Positions 34,001 to 49,000 of a stretch of 64,000 bases of DNA are shown in pieces. The DNA comes from Trichobilharzia szidati. Lineage: Eukaryota > Platyhelminthes > Trematoda > Strigeidida > Schistosomatidae. The DNA lies in the NCBI GenBank assembly GCA_944472155.2, contig OX235272.1, positions 101,500,020 through 101,564,019 on the forward strand, in the 5' to 3' direction. Each line of letters begins with the position of its first letter. Position 1 is the stretch's first letter. The translations under genes and the position numbers were made by a program. The notes under the pieces were generated by a model. It searched no databases and had not been told where the DNA came from. It worked only from the letters and a program-made list of their open reading frames with translations.

Positions 34001-37000
34001 CAGCGTACATTTTGAAGTAATTTTGAGTTACTTAGATGAAGAGAATACGCGACTGTATACATATATATATATATGACTGTATGTTTAAATCAATTGTATT
34101 ACTAAACATCACCTCAAACTACTTCTACACATATCTTTTCGTTTGTGGTAAATACCATCTAAGTAATTAATTACAGTCGAAGCAAAAAGTGGATCGATCA
34201 CTCACTCACGCACACACACACACACATACACACACCACTGGCTTGTCTTTAAAGTATACACTTTCACCAGTGTTCAGTTTAAACTACACTCTATATGTTC
34301 TAGTAATCGATTATCGCCTATGGATTCGTTAAGATATATAAATCATTAGAAAAAGAAAAGACATTAAATTGAGAAGTAAATGTATTTACACCACATACAA
34401 ATACAAATGTTTACTATAATGATGATAAAGCATAGTTTTAAATTGCGATCTCAACTTTCATTCAAATGAATAACTTCTAGATGGACATTCAATGTCCCTC
34501 CCTCTCATATTATTATTATAGCATAGGTGTGGTAACTTACCGGCGTCCAACAATCGTCATATTTAAGTATTAGTTTGTACGGATTTGGTTGATTGGTTAC
34601 AGGATTTCATCATGAGCTGATATAGGTTAGAGAACCATTGGAAAACCTGGGAGTACTGGGCAGCTGTTTCGTCCTAGTATGGGGCTCTTCATCAGTACGC
34701 ACTCACCTGGGTTCGAACCCAAGACCTGGTTAGATAGCGAGCTCGTAGACCATTAAGTCACTGGGACCCGATGCAGTGGCCAATGAATTCTAACTTCTGC
34801 CAATTCACGATATAGCGCAACCGCTAGCCAATGTCTTCGGCGAGTATTTGTCCTCACACCCGACCTGCTGCACCCTACTGGTCACGACTTCCCATTGGAA
34901 CCCCAGGTAACTACCTACCTGAATAGGGCCAGTCGTAGGTAAGTAGTTACCTTGGGTTCCAGTGGGAAGTCGTGACTAGTAGGGTGCAGCAGGTCGGGTG
35001 TGAGGACAAATACTCTCCGAAGAAAAGTACTACAGCGATGTTTAGTTGTGAAGGGAATGCCGGGGAAATGCATCGCACTGATCAAGGCACTCTACTTGAA
35101 CACGCATGCAGTCAGCCAGGTGAGAGCCTACGGAGTGTTGTTATTTGAAGCGATGACAACTAGTGGTGTCAGTCACGGATGGCCACCAATCCCTCCATTT
35201 GTACTTAATTTCATCATAGATGTATGTGCTAATGGGCTTAATCCTAACTGACTTCAGTGTCTCAAGGATTAAATTGTTACCACCAAGGAATTATCTCGTT
35301 GACTTAGAATATGCAGATGATATAGTCCTTCCTCCTGGGCGAAGATGCTATCAAAATTAGAGCAGAGTCTTCTGAACACCTTGAGAAGTGAGCAGTCTTC
35401 GAATGTTTGGCATGCATGGTGGTGGAGCATGTTCACCACTTCACTTATTTCAGAAGTTGCATCAGCCAACGCCATTGGGTTGATCGCTAAAGAAATCTCA
35501 GCACGGATGCAGAAGGCTCGTTTAGCATACATTAACACGCCATTTCTGGCGTATATGTGATATCCGGCCGGTTATCGAGCAAAGGATGTGTGTACTGCTC
35601 AGCAACACTTTGCTCCGTCCTCTTTTATGGCTGTGAGCGAGACATGGCCATTGAAAGTGGAAGACATGAAAAGCCTGGCTAACTAGCTGTCTTTGATTAT
35701 AGGTGCCTGCGTTCTATCTCCCGTGTATTTTAGGTGATGGTACAATAGGGTGAGCAATATTGAGGTTAGGCATCGGTGGTTGAGTGCTACGTAGGTGGGA
35801 GGGGAAATCAATCGACGAGGTTGTGCAGCTATATCGACTAAGATGGTTAGGACATGTGTTACGCATGCCTAGCCATCTCCTTCCTCGATGACGGACAATG
35901 TTAGCTGACATAGGGTTAGGCTGGAAAAGAGCTAGCGGCGGTCAAACCAAAACATGAATCCATCACTCAATGAAATCCACAACAGTTAGTTTAAATCAGC
36001 CAGCCACGTAGGAAGGTGTAGACTTCCTGACTGGTTGGGGTCCTCGGGATGGTAAACACCAATCACCGGCTGGAGACCATCGGTGATAGGGCTCAAAATC
36101 GTCATTGTCAATGGCTGGCGCAGATGCATCCACTTCTTGTGACTTATAATTTCCATTGAAACTATATTGCTCTTCGTTATTGCTATTCTATCTGTCTCAT
36201 ATCCCCGTTTACTGTCTCTGTTTTGCATTTCTTCTCTTGGTTTGTGTGCTGCAAGGAGGAAGTGTGGCGACTTGAACTGCCGCACATATGTGCAAAGTTC
36301 TATGTCGAAAACAGACAGAATGATTTTCGTACAGGGTGGAATATCAAGACTGTATTTATGTTGGTTTAAATGTATGCGACATTACTTTTATGTGTGCTAT
36401 ATGTGTTTACATCATCTGGGTGGTAACTATGTTTTTTTTATATTCTTTACTCTATCCTTGTGAGATATTGCGTATATTCATGTGTGCACACAAATCTATT
36501 GAATATCTAAGTCTGTTTTCGGCGCATTGATTTATTTTTGTTGTTTTTATTATTAATACTACTATTGTTATTATTTTCTCTTAGCTAAAGATAACAACAG
36601 TCAAGCACCAAATCAACTTATTCACGCTGGAGGCATAAATCAATCCATGCTATACTATAAAGGCAGCTATTTTCCTATAAATTTACAATCTAAAGGAATG
36701 CTGTAAGTCTGTAATTGATATCTCTGTGTGCATGTGTACATATGGCCATAAATATTTATTCATTTGATTGTCCTCTTTGTCGTCATCGTTTAGAGAGGAA
36801 AATAAAGCCTAAATCATCTTTTGTGCGTCATCCAGTGCCGCCTGCAGTCAGAGAGGTTACTACCATTGAGCAGCTATTCGGGTTCGCGACTGACCTCCTG
36901 TAGGAGTGTATTGGGTATTTTTATTGATGAGACACTAGTCAGTGACCAGTGTCAAACTGAATTCTATCAGTCAAGTTCGAATCACAGAAGGGTTCCTTCA

Positions 37001-40000
37001 TTCAAGGTTGCAGATACGCCTGTCTTGCTGACTGGTGAGTGCCAACTAGCACGAAACCTACGTCGAGCATAGCTTCCTGTGGCCGATTGCTTCTAACCAT
37101 CTAATATCAACAATTTAATGTGCACCGTGATGGCGAGCCAGTTAGAACGCTGGTCGCATTGTAAACTTGGCTGATAGTATTCATTCCGTACGAAACAAAA
37201 GAATGGACACACTACACTAGTCACATTGACTAGTGTCCAATCAAAGATAGTATTTTTGCTTATCGAATCAATTACAAGTGCATAAAACTGTCGTGAAACC
37301 ACCAAAAATACTTCCAAACATGTTGGGGGATTCGAACAATTTTTTAGGTTTCCAAAGGAAACTATGGGGTGAAATTTCACCCCCTTGAACTGTGTAAATT
37401 CCAAGTGTGTTTGTGTATGCGACCGGCTCTAAAGCAGTTGCTCAGTGGGTACTACAGTCACATGAAACTAATTCTTTATTCTATAGGGTACTTAGAGAAA
37501 GGAATAACTTCTGTAGCGTAGGCGGCAAAATTAAACAATAACATCTGAAGGGATACGAACGTACAAGTGACCTTCAGCTGGCCAATCACAAAAATGAGGA
37601 ATTTTTACTTAAAAAATGACGTTTATTTATAAGAAAAGGTACGAAAACACAATAAACAGACTTAAAAATACGTCCCAGTTATAATGAGGAGTATCAGTTG
37701 CTAAGTTGGACTAGTTTCTCTACATGTATTTACCGAGATGACGCGAGGTGAGCGGCTTTTGTGACCCGTTTATTGATCTTATTCTGTCTTGTGGTATTCC
37801 CTAAAATCCCCCAGTTGAATTACTGTGGTTTCCAGTGAGAGGATCGACGACAACTTACCAGGAAGATGCGGATAATAAAACAAATAAAAATAAGTGAAAT
37901 CAACTCCAAAGCTATCCCTAATCCTAACCCTAACGAGCTAATTATACATTGCCCAAACAGTAGTACTTAAAAACGTGATCTGAGTTAAATTTGCTCCTTA
38001 GTTGGTGTGAACAGCATTCTTATTTGCGCTATAGTAATGACAGGTGTCGTTAGTCAACGACTAGCATACGTTCAGCGTCATTGGAGCGTTCGCACCTCGG
38101 GGGCTCTATAGCTTAACTTCACCGAGTAGGCATACTATTTTCCTTAAGCCACATTGCCAAATTCATATTGTTCATTTCAACACTATGTTGTTTTCTACCC
38201 GAAAAATAAGAAGACATCCAGCCAGCCACCTTGTAACCCAGCTAGACTCAGTGTTTGTCTAAATCAACTTACTTAGTAAAAGTACCTTAGGAATAGTGTC
38301 AAAAGCAGGAGTGTGTAGTCTGAAAACGAGGCTTAAACAAACTTTGCGCCTTTATGGAGACTTGAAACAATATTGTGGTGGAGTACAACAACGGCATTTA
38401 ATATGCTTCTACTGCATTTGCAAGCAGACTGCTTCGGGTCATTAAAATGTATTAAAAGAAGGTTTAACAACATGCAAGAAAAGTTTCTTCCTAGTTTTCA
38501 AAAATGAAGACATGATGGTAATTGGTCACAGCTTTTGATCTGATCCAGAAGATGACTTTGGTACAGGCAACAGGTACAGTATCCCTGTGAAACGACATAT
38601 TAAAAAATTGAGTAAGCGGATAGCACAAAATATCAGCACATTTTTGAAGCAAAGTGCTTGATACACCATCGAGTCCTAGACTGTTTGATGGATTTGAGAT
38701 ATGGAAATACATCCTTTTAATTAACACCTAGGAAAAATGATCAATTACGTGACTAGAAACATCAAGTTCAGTCATATTAGCTTGTAAGCCTAAGGGGTGA
38801 GATCGAGTGTACTGTGTTAGATTAAGAATGTCAAGTCAGTTGATGAAATAGAGAAGCTTACTTACTTATTTACACATGTAAAGATATACTGCCTTTCTCA
38901 AGGAATAGTGTTAGCCAAAAAAAAGATTCCAGATATAGTGAGAGCTGTCTACAAGACAAAATTGTAGGCAACAATTGACGTCAATGTTTGCGTCCCAAAT
39001 CAGGGTCGTGAGAAGGAAAAACAAGAACAAAGTCTAACCTTGAGGAACTTAACAACCAATGACAGCAGACTTAGCGTGGGCGGATACGATTCGCAGGTAT
39101 ATCAACGGACTGTCTAAGAAACAGCAACAAAGAGATGACAGAATAACCTTCAGCAGGAAAACAAGCCATCAGAAGACGTTGCTTCTCTGTTAACAATAAC
39201 GCTAATAATAATGTATATAAAAATCTATAAATATCTGGTGATTTTCTCAATAAACGATCTGTAGCCTGGCCCTTGTCTTCTGCCATTACAAAGAGAAGTT
39301 ATAGTAACTAGACTCTAAGCTGCAGCATCGACCCAGAGAAATCTGGTGATCCAAACTAGTTAGAAAGGCTCAGATTGTCTGGCTGGAATTCTTTTAGCAA
39401 TATTAGGTGTAAGCAGTTGAAGAATATTGATGATTTTGCTTTCCTTCTTGATATGATCCTCAAACTTCTGGATAGTATGATTGTGTTTCTGCTTTTCTTT
39501 TATGCATATGCATTTTCAGACTTTGATTACTGGAACTGAAGCACTTTTTTGTGCAAGGTCCTAACGTTGATCAATAAGTTAGTAATATTTCTACATCATC
39601 CAATATTGTGGTTGTATCGAATTTCTTTATAGACAAAATATCGATCCCTGGGTTAACTGCCAGCTAATTGTTGCTTTTATTGTTATAGAAAAACTGATTG
39701 GCGATGAAGTGTACTCACTATTAGGAAGGCGTGAGAACAAATAATCACTGAAGACATTGGCTAGTGTCAGCCATGCTATGTCGTCAGTTAGTGGCAGAAG
39801 TTGGAATTCATGCACTGGCCATTGGATTGGGTCCCAGTGGCTTAGTGGTCTACGAGCTAGCCAGCCTTGTAACCAGAAGGTCCTGGGTTCCAATCCTTGC
39901 AGTAAGGTGGGTACGTAGTGCCGACGAGTTCAAAACTAGGACGAAACAACGAAGGGTTCAGTACTGCCTATGGCTGGTTTTCCAATGGTTCTATAACTGA

Positions 40001-43000
40001 TGTCGGGTCATGATGAACTCCTTCAACCAAAAAAATATTTCTGTTGTTGTTGTCTTTTTCTTTCTTTCGTGAATCGTAAGCTTATGTATTCATCTTCTAT
40101 GTGAATGTTTTCTTTTCTTTCTTTAGACTTGAAATGCTTGATCGTAGTGAACCACCTGTATTGGCTGATGGTTATTGTCTTTCGCTAGCTGTTGTCTGCC
40201 TTCGTAAAACAGTGGAATCATTAAGAGTGATTGTAAATGCTAATTTGGCTGCAATCTCTAATATTGAAAATAACAATAATGACAATAATAATAATGATAG
40301 CGCCACCAATGATGATATATTAATAAAACCGGATATTGTTATCTGTGAACAAATTGTTTCTAACTCATGGTGTGGACTATTGTCTTCGTTTAATTTATTA
40401 CTGGAATCAAGGTAGGTTTAGAGTGCTTAGTTTATTCAGATCATTTCTTGATTTTAAACCGATTAAACGATTATTATTATTATTATTTTTAACCGTGAAT
40501 GAATATTGTGAGCAGCTGATTGGGAGAACTTTGATCTGAGTTTGAGTCCCGTTGCACTCTAAAGCTTAGTAGTCATTGGTTTATGTAGCATTCACTAACA
40601 GTCTATAAAGCACACTTATTGCATGAAGGTTGATAAGGTTACTTAGTTGCACAAGTGGAGCGGGGGGTCGAACTCTTAGTAAGTTGGTTTTATCGCAAAT
40701 TATATCTAACCATTAGTGGAGCATGTTTGGGCGAGGGGCTAGTGATCGTACCCTGGAAAACTAATCAAACTGCAACAGAAACTTCAACTCAGAGGAAAAA
40801 TATTTTTAAAAATATGAGAAAACCAACTAATTCTTCACCGGTGTCGGTGGCAAAGTGGTTAGGACTCTCGCCGACCATGCACATGGTCCGGGGTTCGATC
40901 CCCTGCCGACGCACACCTGATATCTATGGTCAGCCTGTAAATTTGGGCTACCGATATCCATGCTGAAAATTCCATACTTGTACTGGAAATACTGTGTGAA
41001 ATCAAGCTATAATCAAAATGAAAATGAAAAGATGGAATGACACAGGCCAGTGACAGCCTTCGGGAAGCCAGTCAGTCCACCGATTTGTCTTCTCTCGATG
41101 AAACATGAATAAGAATTCGAACCAGGAATGTACGTACAGTGTAAGAGGCTGCCCAGGTAGCCAAAGAAATGAGAAGAGAAAGCAAAGAAGTGCTTTGAAT
41201 CTGAGAGGGGAGGTGGAATGGATGTGGACTGTCAAAATTGCCAACTGGAGAGTCAATAATCTACTCCAGACGACAACCACGAGCACACTGAGGCAGTGAG
41301 TAGCTATCATGATGTTACTAACAGCAGCTAAGGCTCTTAGGTAGTGGCAACCAATCTCCTTCTACAGAATTATGACGGCAAGATACAACTGAAAAGGAAG
41401 GTCACAATTATCCAACGCTACGCACAGTGCTACAAACAACGCGGAACAAGAGAAGAAGGAAGGTTTCTATAGACAACTACAAACAGTAATGAATAACATT
41501 CCGAATGGCGATATCAAGACCCTTATGGGCCATATGAATAAAAGCCAAACTTTGAGCAGATAATACAGGTAGAGAACTCATCATGGGTCGAGAGGCTTTG
41601 AGCGAAATGAATAAGAATGGAGAGCTCTTTGCAGATTTGGAGGCAGCGTGTACAAGCGCAAGGATATACGCAAGGCAACATGGGTCTTGCTTGATGAACA
41701 CACCAAAAACCAGATAGATTTCATCTCAATGTCGCTCAAGGAAGCGAAGACGCAATCTGCCGGACAAAAGTTGAGAAGGGGGACTGATGTGGGCTCAGAC
41801 CATCATCTAGTTCAAGGAACCTTCAATATGAAGCTGAAATTCTTCAAAACAACTGTAGACAGGCCACAGTTCCAATTCAACATTCAGAAGCTGAAGGACA
41901 AAACTGTAAGGAGTACCTTCACTGCAGATATTACAGTAAAGTTGGAGACACAAAATGGCATCACTAAGGAAACCTGCGTGGAACAACATTGGAACTCTAT
42001 GAAGTTGATGTTCAAGGAGATGTGTACAACTGTTTTAGGAAGAAAGAAGAGACAAGACAAGGAATGGCCCTCAACAGACACCTACCTGGAAGCTGAAGAA
42101 GAGAGGAGAGAAGAATGGTAAAAGAGCAGATGAGTCAATGCAAAGATGGACAAGAGAAGGAGAAACTGAGCTCAGTGTACACTGCACTGAATGAGGAGAA
42201 AAGTGAAGAAGAGTGCTAGGAAAGACAAAAAACAATTTTACGACACAAGGACTGGCAACTGGATTAAAGCAGACCTCAGGTGAGAGAGATCTCATAACAT
42301 TATGTTAGATAACCAGGTCTCTATCCAAAAGAAGATACACACAGGAGAGACCTGTGAAACATGTTCAAGTGGAGGCAAATAAAACAATGGGCTGATCACT
42401 TCAAAGGACTCTTGAATTGACAATTACCAGCAACCCGCCTGGAAATACCACCAACAGCAGCACACATAGAACTGCGAGTAGACACCAATTCTCCAAAAAA
42501 GGCAGAAGTGTTGAATGCAATCAAGCTACTGAATACTGGGGAGACAGAAGGATCCGACGGAATTCCCTCCTAAACCCTGGAAACGAGCTCGGAGACTACG
42601 GCAGGTATGCTGATGCCATTATTGCAAAACGTTTTAAAGGAAGGGAAGGCAACTAGTCGAAAGAAAGGCTACCTCGTCAAACTACCAAAGGAGACTGACT
42701 CAGGATTCTGGAATAACTGGTGTGTAATAATGCTCCTCTCCATGCCAAGTAAAGTACTAGGTCGCGTTATTCTGGAGAGAATAAAAGATTCACCGGATTA
42801 AGAAATTCGAAGGTGATGAAGATAACTAAGCAACCAACCAACTAACTGCTGTGAAATTCACGTGCGAAGAGGAATCCCAAAACAGAATCATTGCCTTCCT
42901 AGATGTCCTCCTTACAAGAAAACCAGATGGTAGCGTAAAAAGAAATTTACATAGGAAAAGTTCATGGACAGGACAATATACACATTTTCACAGCTTTGTT

Positions 43001-46000
43001 CCTCTCCAGTACAAAATAAATTTAGTAAAGACCCCCAGCTACAGAGTTAGAGCAATATGCTCACAAGAAGTAACTGAAGATGAATTAAGCATTGTATATG
43101 ATACTTTGATGGGAAATAGCTATCCCGAAAAATTTATCAAGAAACACATGACAAAGAAAGCGGAAAAGGACTACTCACTCACTATCTGTAAACAAGAGGC
43201 CTCTATATATATACATACCATTGAAATTCCTGGGGGACATACCAAGTGAGATAATTTCGGGGAAATTAAGAAAATCAGTTCAAAAAACTTTTAATGCTGG
43301 TAAACCACACGACCGATGGTGATTCCTCGACTGAAAGATGAAGTACCTAGACTAGCTAGCCACTTCTAATTGTATCTACCAATTCAACTGCGCTTGTGGA
43401 GCGAGTTATATTGGCCGTTGCTCTAGGAACTTGATTTTTCGTGCTCTCTCGGGAACATCTCTCACTATGGCTAAGTAAAGGTGTAGTGAAAACCATTAAC
43501 AGTTCGATATTGGACCATCTGGTCCAAAACCGGTCATAAAATCAGTATTGAACAATCCTTCTCTATCATCTACCGGGTGTCAAATAAATTGCCAAAAACA
43601 TCGAAGTACCGCATACTCCAAAAATCAGGCGCTATCACAATTCGCGTGGAACAACCAATGCTTTGTGTGCAAAAGAAGCAAGTCCAGCCAGCCACCACTA
43701 CTGCCCTGGCCGGCCTTCAGTGGTGACTATAAATTCATAAATTAGTATGATTATCTTTCCTAATTTGTCTGACATTCAGTTTATTGTTATGTTTATGTTA
43801 CCGAAGTGAAATTCACTGATATTATTATTGATTCGATGTTATTTGAACAACATTAATGTTGTTCATAACACTAATTCATTCACTATAATGTCTGTACATA
43901 TAACTGTAGAGCCTGATGAAGAGCAGGTTATCGAAAAAAATATTCTTTGTTCAGTATCCATTCTTTTGAAAGAAAAGTATCTGAACACTAAGAATCCAGT
44001 GTTAAACATTAATCCCTTGCTTAGAGATGTATTCTGAAGAACACAAAACTGATTTACATTCCATAAATTGTTATTTGATATTATAGATGAATCTTTGAGA
44101 AAAAATTCAAAAGTATTAGCATGACATTTCGACTTAAAGTTTCTTATTCATAATAATAATAATAATAATAATAGATTTAAAATAATTTAAAACCAAATTA
44201 GAACATAATTTTTAAAAAATGTCATCAAATTACCGCATTCAAGAGAACTTTATTCACATGATCGTCATTGATTTTTATTTTGGGGTCATATATGACATTT
44301 CAGGTTAAGTGAGTAATATAAAAAGAGACTAATGATTCACTGACAGTCTCCAATCCAGCTGAAATATTCTTCATTTCACGAGAGCGTTCCACTGGCTGTA
44401 CTAACCTTTTGGTTTCTTTTAATCACATGTTGTAGAATCAATGAACATTGTACGGAGGCGAAACTGTAGGACGTGTTTTTTGCATATATCTAAGTCAAGA
44501 TGGCGTACGGAATAGTGGCAATTTTAGTTTATGTAAACACGGATTGCTAAAATGCTTCTGCTACTAGATACAGCCAATATGCTATGAATTATCTAGATAA
44601 TTTGATACTGTATTGTTCTTATTCCCTTGGGTTACGAGTGGAACATAGGGCTTCAACAACACACCTCCACTCTGTTCTTTTTGGTGTTGTCCTCTTCAGC
44701 TGACTGATCCCACATTTGGCCATAATCGCTTATCTCCTCCTCCCCAATACACGATCTCCTCCATGTCACCCTCACACTGACGACCCACTCGTTGCTTCCC
44801 ATTCACCTTCCACTCGAGCGATGGCCTGCATTCAGCGCGATGTCAGTCGATGGGCACCTAAGAGTGTGTCCTATCCATCTCCACTTTTGGCTAGTGTGTT
44901 CCATTGCAGAATTTCTTGTTGCTAATCGTTTCTGACCGACTCGCTGGCCTCCCATTTGATCCTCAGTATGGAGCCAGCCATCGAAGTAGACAGCTGTTGA
45001 TAAAAGTCTGTATTAGCCTGTTGGAAATGCTTTTCGTGACACTCAGTGCACGTTTCTGACCCATACAGAAGAACTGACTGACTGACTTCACATTTGTGTT
45101 GAACAGAGTCCGAATCTTGTTGTTTATGTTGAGGCGGAGTGAGTGCAGAAGATTTCCAAACTGGTTTCAGATTGATGAGGGCGCATCCTACCTTTCCGAT
45201 TCTGGCTGGCTGACTTTGATATCTCCATCCGACCCTCTGGTGTGTGTGGTTGAAACCGTGTTTCCTAGGCAGATAAGTGAAGGTGGGAAGTAACCTCTGT
45301 GAAATTTCTCCGGTTGATGTTGATTGGTGCTTGTTGTTATTGGTTGGTTAGTTATCTTCATCACCTCATCTTCTCTGTGTTTACCTGGAGTCCTGTCTTG
45401 GCCGCCTGCTTCTTCAGCCAGTTTGTTGCTTTTCGCCTGCCTGTAAGTCATCGAGTTTGTGTGACATTAAACATTTATCATCCACGCGTGAAATCTGGAT
45501 CTTTTCGAGTTTTCTTATCGGTTAGTCCAGCGTATAGTCCACTCCACCACAATTAGGAATATCACCGGTGATAATGGTCAAGTAGCTAGTGTTGTCTTTA
45601 TCTTATATTTACTTCAATGGCTTTGTCGCTAAGTTTTATGTTGTGGATCACTGGACTCTTGACATTGTCATATAGCTGTAGTTGATACTGTATTACTCCA
45701 CAATACTGCGCTTTTAGGATAACGTTGGATAAATTTATGTAAGACCAAGCCATATCACCAATCGTCTCCTGGCATTGTTTCTTAGAATCCTGAGGACTCC
45801 GAAGAGACAGTCTAAGTCTGCCTACGTTGCTCAAAATAACTGTCAGAGACATGATGAACTGATGCCATGCTTAGGTTTGACCACCCGTAACTGTTTACAA
45901 CCTAATCCTATTACAGCTAAGATTGTCTGTTAAGTAATGCGGTGGACCAGCATGCACAGCATGTGTCCTAAGTATGTCAATCTAACATTACTTCTATCCT

Positions 46001-49000
46001 CAATATTACTCAACCATATTCTACCATCTAACGCTGGAAACGTGGCCCAAGTGGTCTAGGGGATAAAGCCCAACTGGTGGTAAGCCCGGCGAGTGATCTC
46101 ACCCCATAAAAACAATACAAGCGTTACTGAAACCTCAAATCTTTAAGCTTGCAGCCTTATTATATGTGGTTACTTTGAACAGATACTTCAATAATGCCTG
46201 AAGTTTTGCCTTAATTTATACTAATGATGGCTACTAGCGGGATCTAGAAACTCATGTATCAAACTATTCAAGATGTATTCACATGTCAATAGAAATTGAT
46301 TGTCTCTCCTTTAAATGAAGACACAACACTCATGTATCTGAATTAACTTGTCCTGTATTCCAAGTCTTCATAGAGTTTTCCATCACTGATGAGGATCTGT
46401 AAATGAGAGAGATTTCATTCATCTTCTTTGCGACAAAATGCTTGGCGTTTATCGTGTTATGGTTTATATATATATGCTTCTACTTGTATTCTTTTGACCA
46501 TATAATTAAAATATTTGTGTAGGGTGTATATTTATAAATTTGAAATGATAGCCGAATTGAGCCTTAGAATGCGTTAAGTAAAATCTTCGTCATTGTCTGC
46601 TTCTGCTGCTACTGTACTCACCGGGTATAAATTCCTCGATCCATAGTCTTGCTATGAAAACAATATTCACTCTTCAGATTTGCTTAATTTTTTCGTAAAA
46701 CCAGTCATCTTATTTTATTCACTGTTATGTCTTAATCTTTTGTTTTTTTAAATAATATACTGATAATGACAGCGCTGATCACCAAATCACTGGATGCTTT
46801 CTTCAATCCTTACAAATTATGGTTGAATTATGTGGAAAACTGCATCTTAATGAAGCTCGAGATGCTTTCACGATAACTTTGTGTAGATCTGCACTACCGA
46901 CATGTTTTGCCCGGTCTTTATTGGCATCCGATTCGAAAGGGGGTATGTTATATAACCAGTCATTCATCATATACATATATATATATATATATATCATTTT
47001 ATCAAAATTCCATTATTGTCGATGTTTATTTTTTTGGTGGTATGTCCAGGTAAGTCATCATGCTGAAGAGGTTTATCAAAATACGAAGTTTCTATATCAT
47101 AAGTTGCTTTTGAAAACTGCGTACAATTCTCCTCAGTAATATATTTGAATAAAGCGAGAACGAGAAATGTGTACCAGGATAATCTGAGCTCCTGTTTTCA
47201 TTTTTATTATTCTCTCATCGATTCTTCTCAACTGACTGCATACAACCTGAACAATGTCAAAATTATAGATTAAATTAAAGATCTATCTGAAGACACCTTT
47301 TTACAATGATAATGAGTAATGGATTAGGACTGAGAGTAGTAACATTGGTCAGGGATGATGAAAGCTGTTGGGTAATTAAGAGTGAAAAGGATTGACTATA
47401 TATGTAAAAGAATTGCATGACTAAGCTTCTAAACAAAAGGACAGAGTTCAACAAATATTTTGTGGGTAGGAATAAAGTTTAACTAGAAAGAGTATAATGA
47501 ATAACAGGTTGCGCAACCATAGAAAAACAAGTTTTATAAAATAGAAAAAAAGGGGGAAAGGATGACTCATGCTTAGAAGAAAAAAATCAAAGTTTTTAAA
47601 CAGGACAGAAAATGATAAAGTGAGATTTGTATGCTTTTTTATCACCAAGGCAGTGCAAGATTCACCACCACTGTCTCTTTCTGCATACATGGCTTTGGTT
47701 TAAGCCGTTTGATGGCGATTGCCACAGCAAAATGAAGCAGGTTGGGTTTCTTTCGTCTCTTGATTATTTTGAACGACTTCAGGTTGTCCACAGTATGGCC
47801 AGTGTCTAGTAGATGACGTTCAATCTCACTGTTTAATGCTTCGGGGTGCTTTAGTCTCAGTTTCTTTGGTATGTGTTCAGAGATGTAAACAATAACCCTT
47901 TTGCTCTATTCTTCCAATGTATGTGCTTTGGCACGTACATGTAAATTGGTGTAGACGCAGTTCGGAGTTTGTCCACTTTTGACTGTCTTAAACAACAGGT
48001 CGTTTGATAAACACATACAAGCTTGGCGGCTGGATATGTTCTTTTCAAGGCATCATTCAGTCTGCGTCTTATTCTACTAGCAGTATTGGCAAGCTGTAGA
48101 AAGGTGGGCTTTTTCACTGCTGTGTTGTACTTCACCTTCTCAAACACTACGTTTTTCATATTTGTCGATGAACTTCTGTGGGTGACCATTATCACGCAAA
48201 CATTTTCCTTCTGTTTCCAAGCTTAATCATGCAATTCTTCACTCATAATTATTCAACAGCTTTCATCATTCCTCACTAATGTTACTACTGTCAGCTCCAA
48301 TCGATTACTCATTATCAGTGAAGAAAGGTGTGTTCAGACAAATCTGTAATTTAATTTATAAGTTTGGTGTTGGTCAGGTTGTATGCAGCCAGTTGAGAAG
48401 AATCCACGATTATCCTGGTACACATTTGTCGTTCTCGCTTTATTCGAATTGCTTTTACACGCATACCGTAAAGTAAAACCTGTATATTTTGTGGAGTAAG
48501 CGTTTATTGTCATTTGTCTTAAACAATTTTATAGAAGTAGTCATCCTGCATATCACAGGATATTACACAATCATATCGGTGCTAATGTGTTTTTCTTTTT
48601 GCCACTCAATCTATCATAAAGATTGTAGAATGATCTTTTCCCATTAAATGACTGACTGACTGGTTTCAACATAGAACTTTGCACCGATGTACAGCAGTTC
48701 AAGTCGCCACACTCCCCCCTTGTAGCACACAAACCAAGAGAATAAAGTAAAAAGAAATGTAAAACAGAGACAGTAAACAGATGATATATGAGGCATAAAG
48801 AGTAGTAATATCGAAGAACAATAGAGTTTTATTGGAAATTATAAGCCACAAGGAGTGGATGCATCTGCGCCACTGCGAACGATTTTGAGTCATGTCACCG
48901 ATTGTCTTCAGCCGGTGATTGGTGTTTACCATCCTGAGGACTCCAAACAATCAGGTAGTCTACACCTTCCTACGTGGCTGGCTGGTTTAAACTAACTGTT

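Noticed and set aside
37093..37404. 103-codon antisense frame as a hypothetical protein
   Set aside because: No known domain, no promoter or splice signals, and it lies in an intron with repeat-like composition.
39071..39350. Possible LTR end with primer-binding site
   Set aside because: Single weak TATAAA/AATAAA pattern; no second LTR, no gag-pol sequence nearby.
40841..40915. A tRNA gene (A and B boxes, cloverleaf-like head)
   Set aside because: The tRNA-like part belongs to a SINE: the same head plus a longer body and tail occurs at 24570 and 50492, and the sequence continues beyond the tRNA end without a Pol III terminator.
43916..43950. CTGATGAAGAGCAGG...ATCGAAAA as an active hammerhead
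   Set aside because: No complementary stem II and no GAAAC/GTC; only the first core half agrees.
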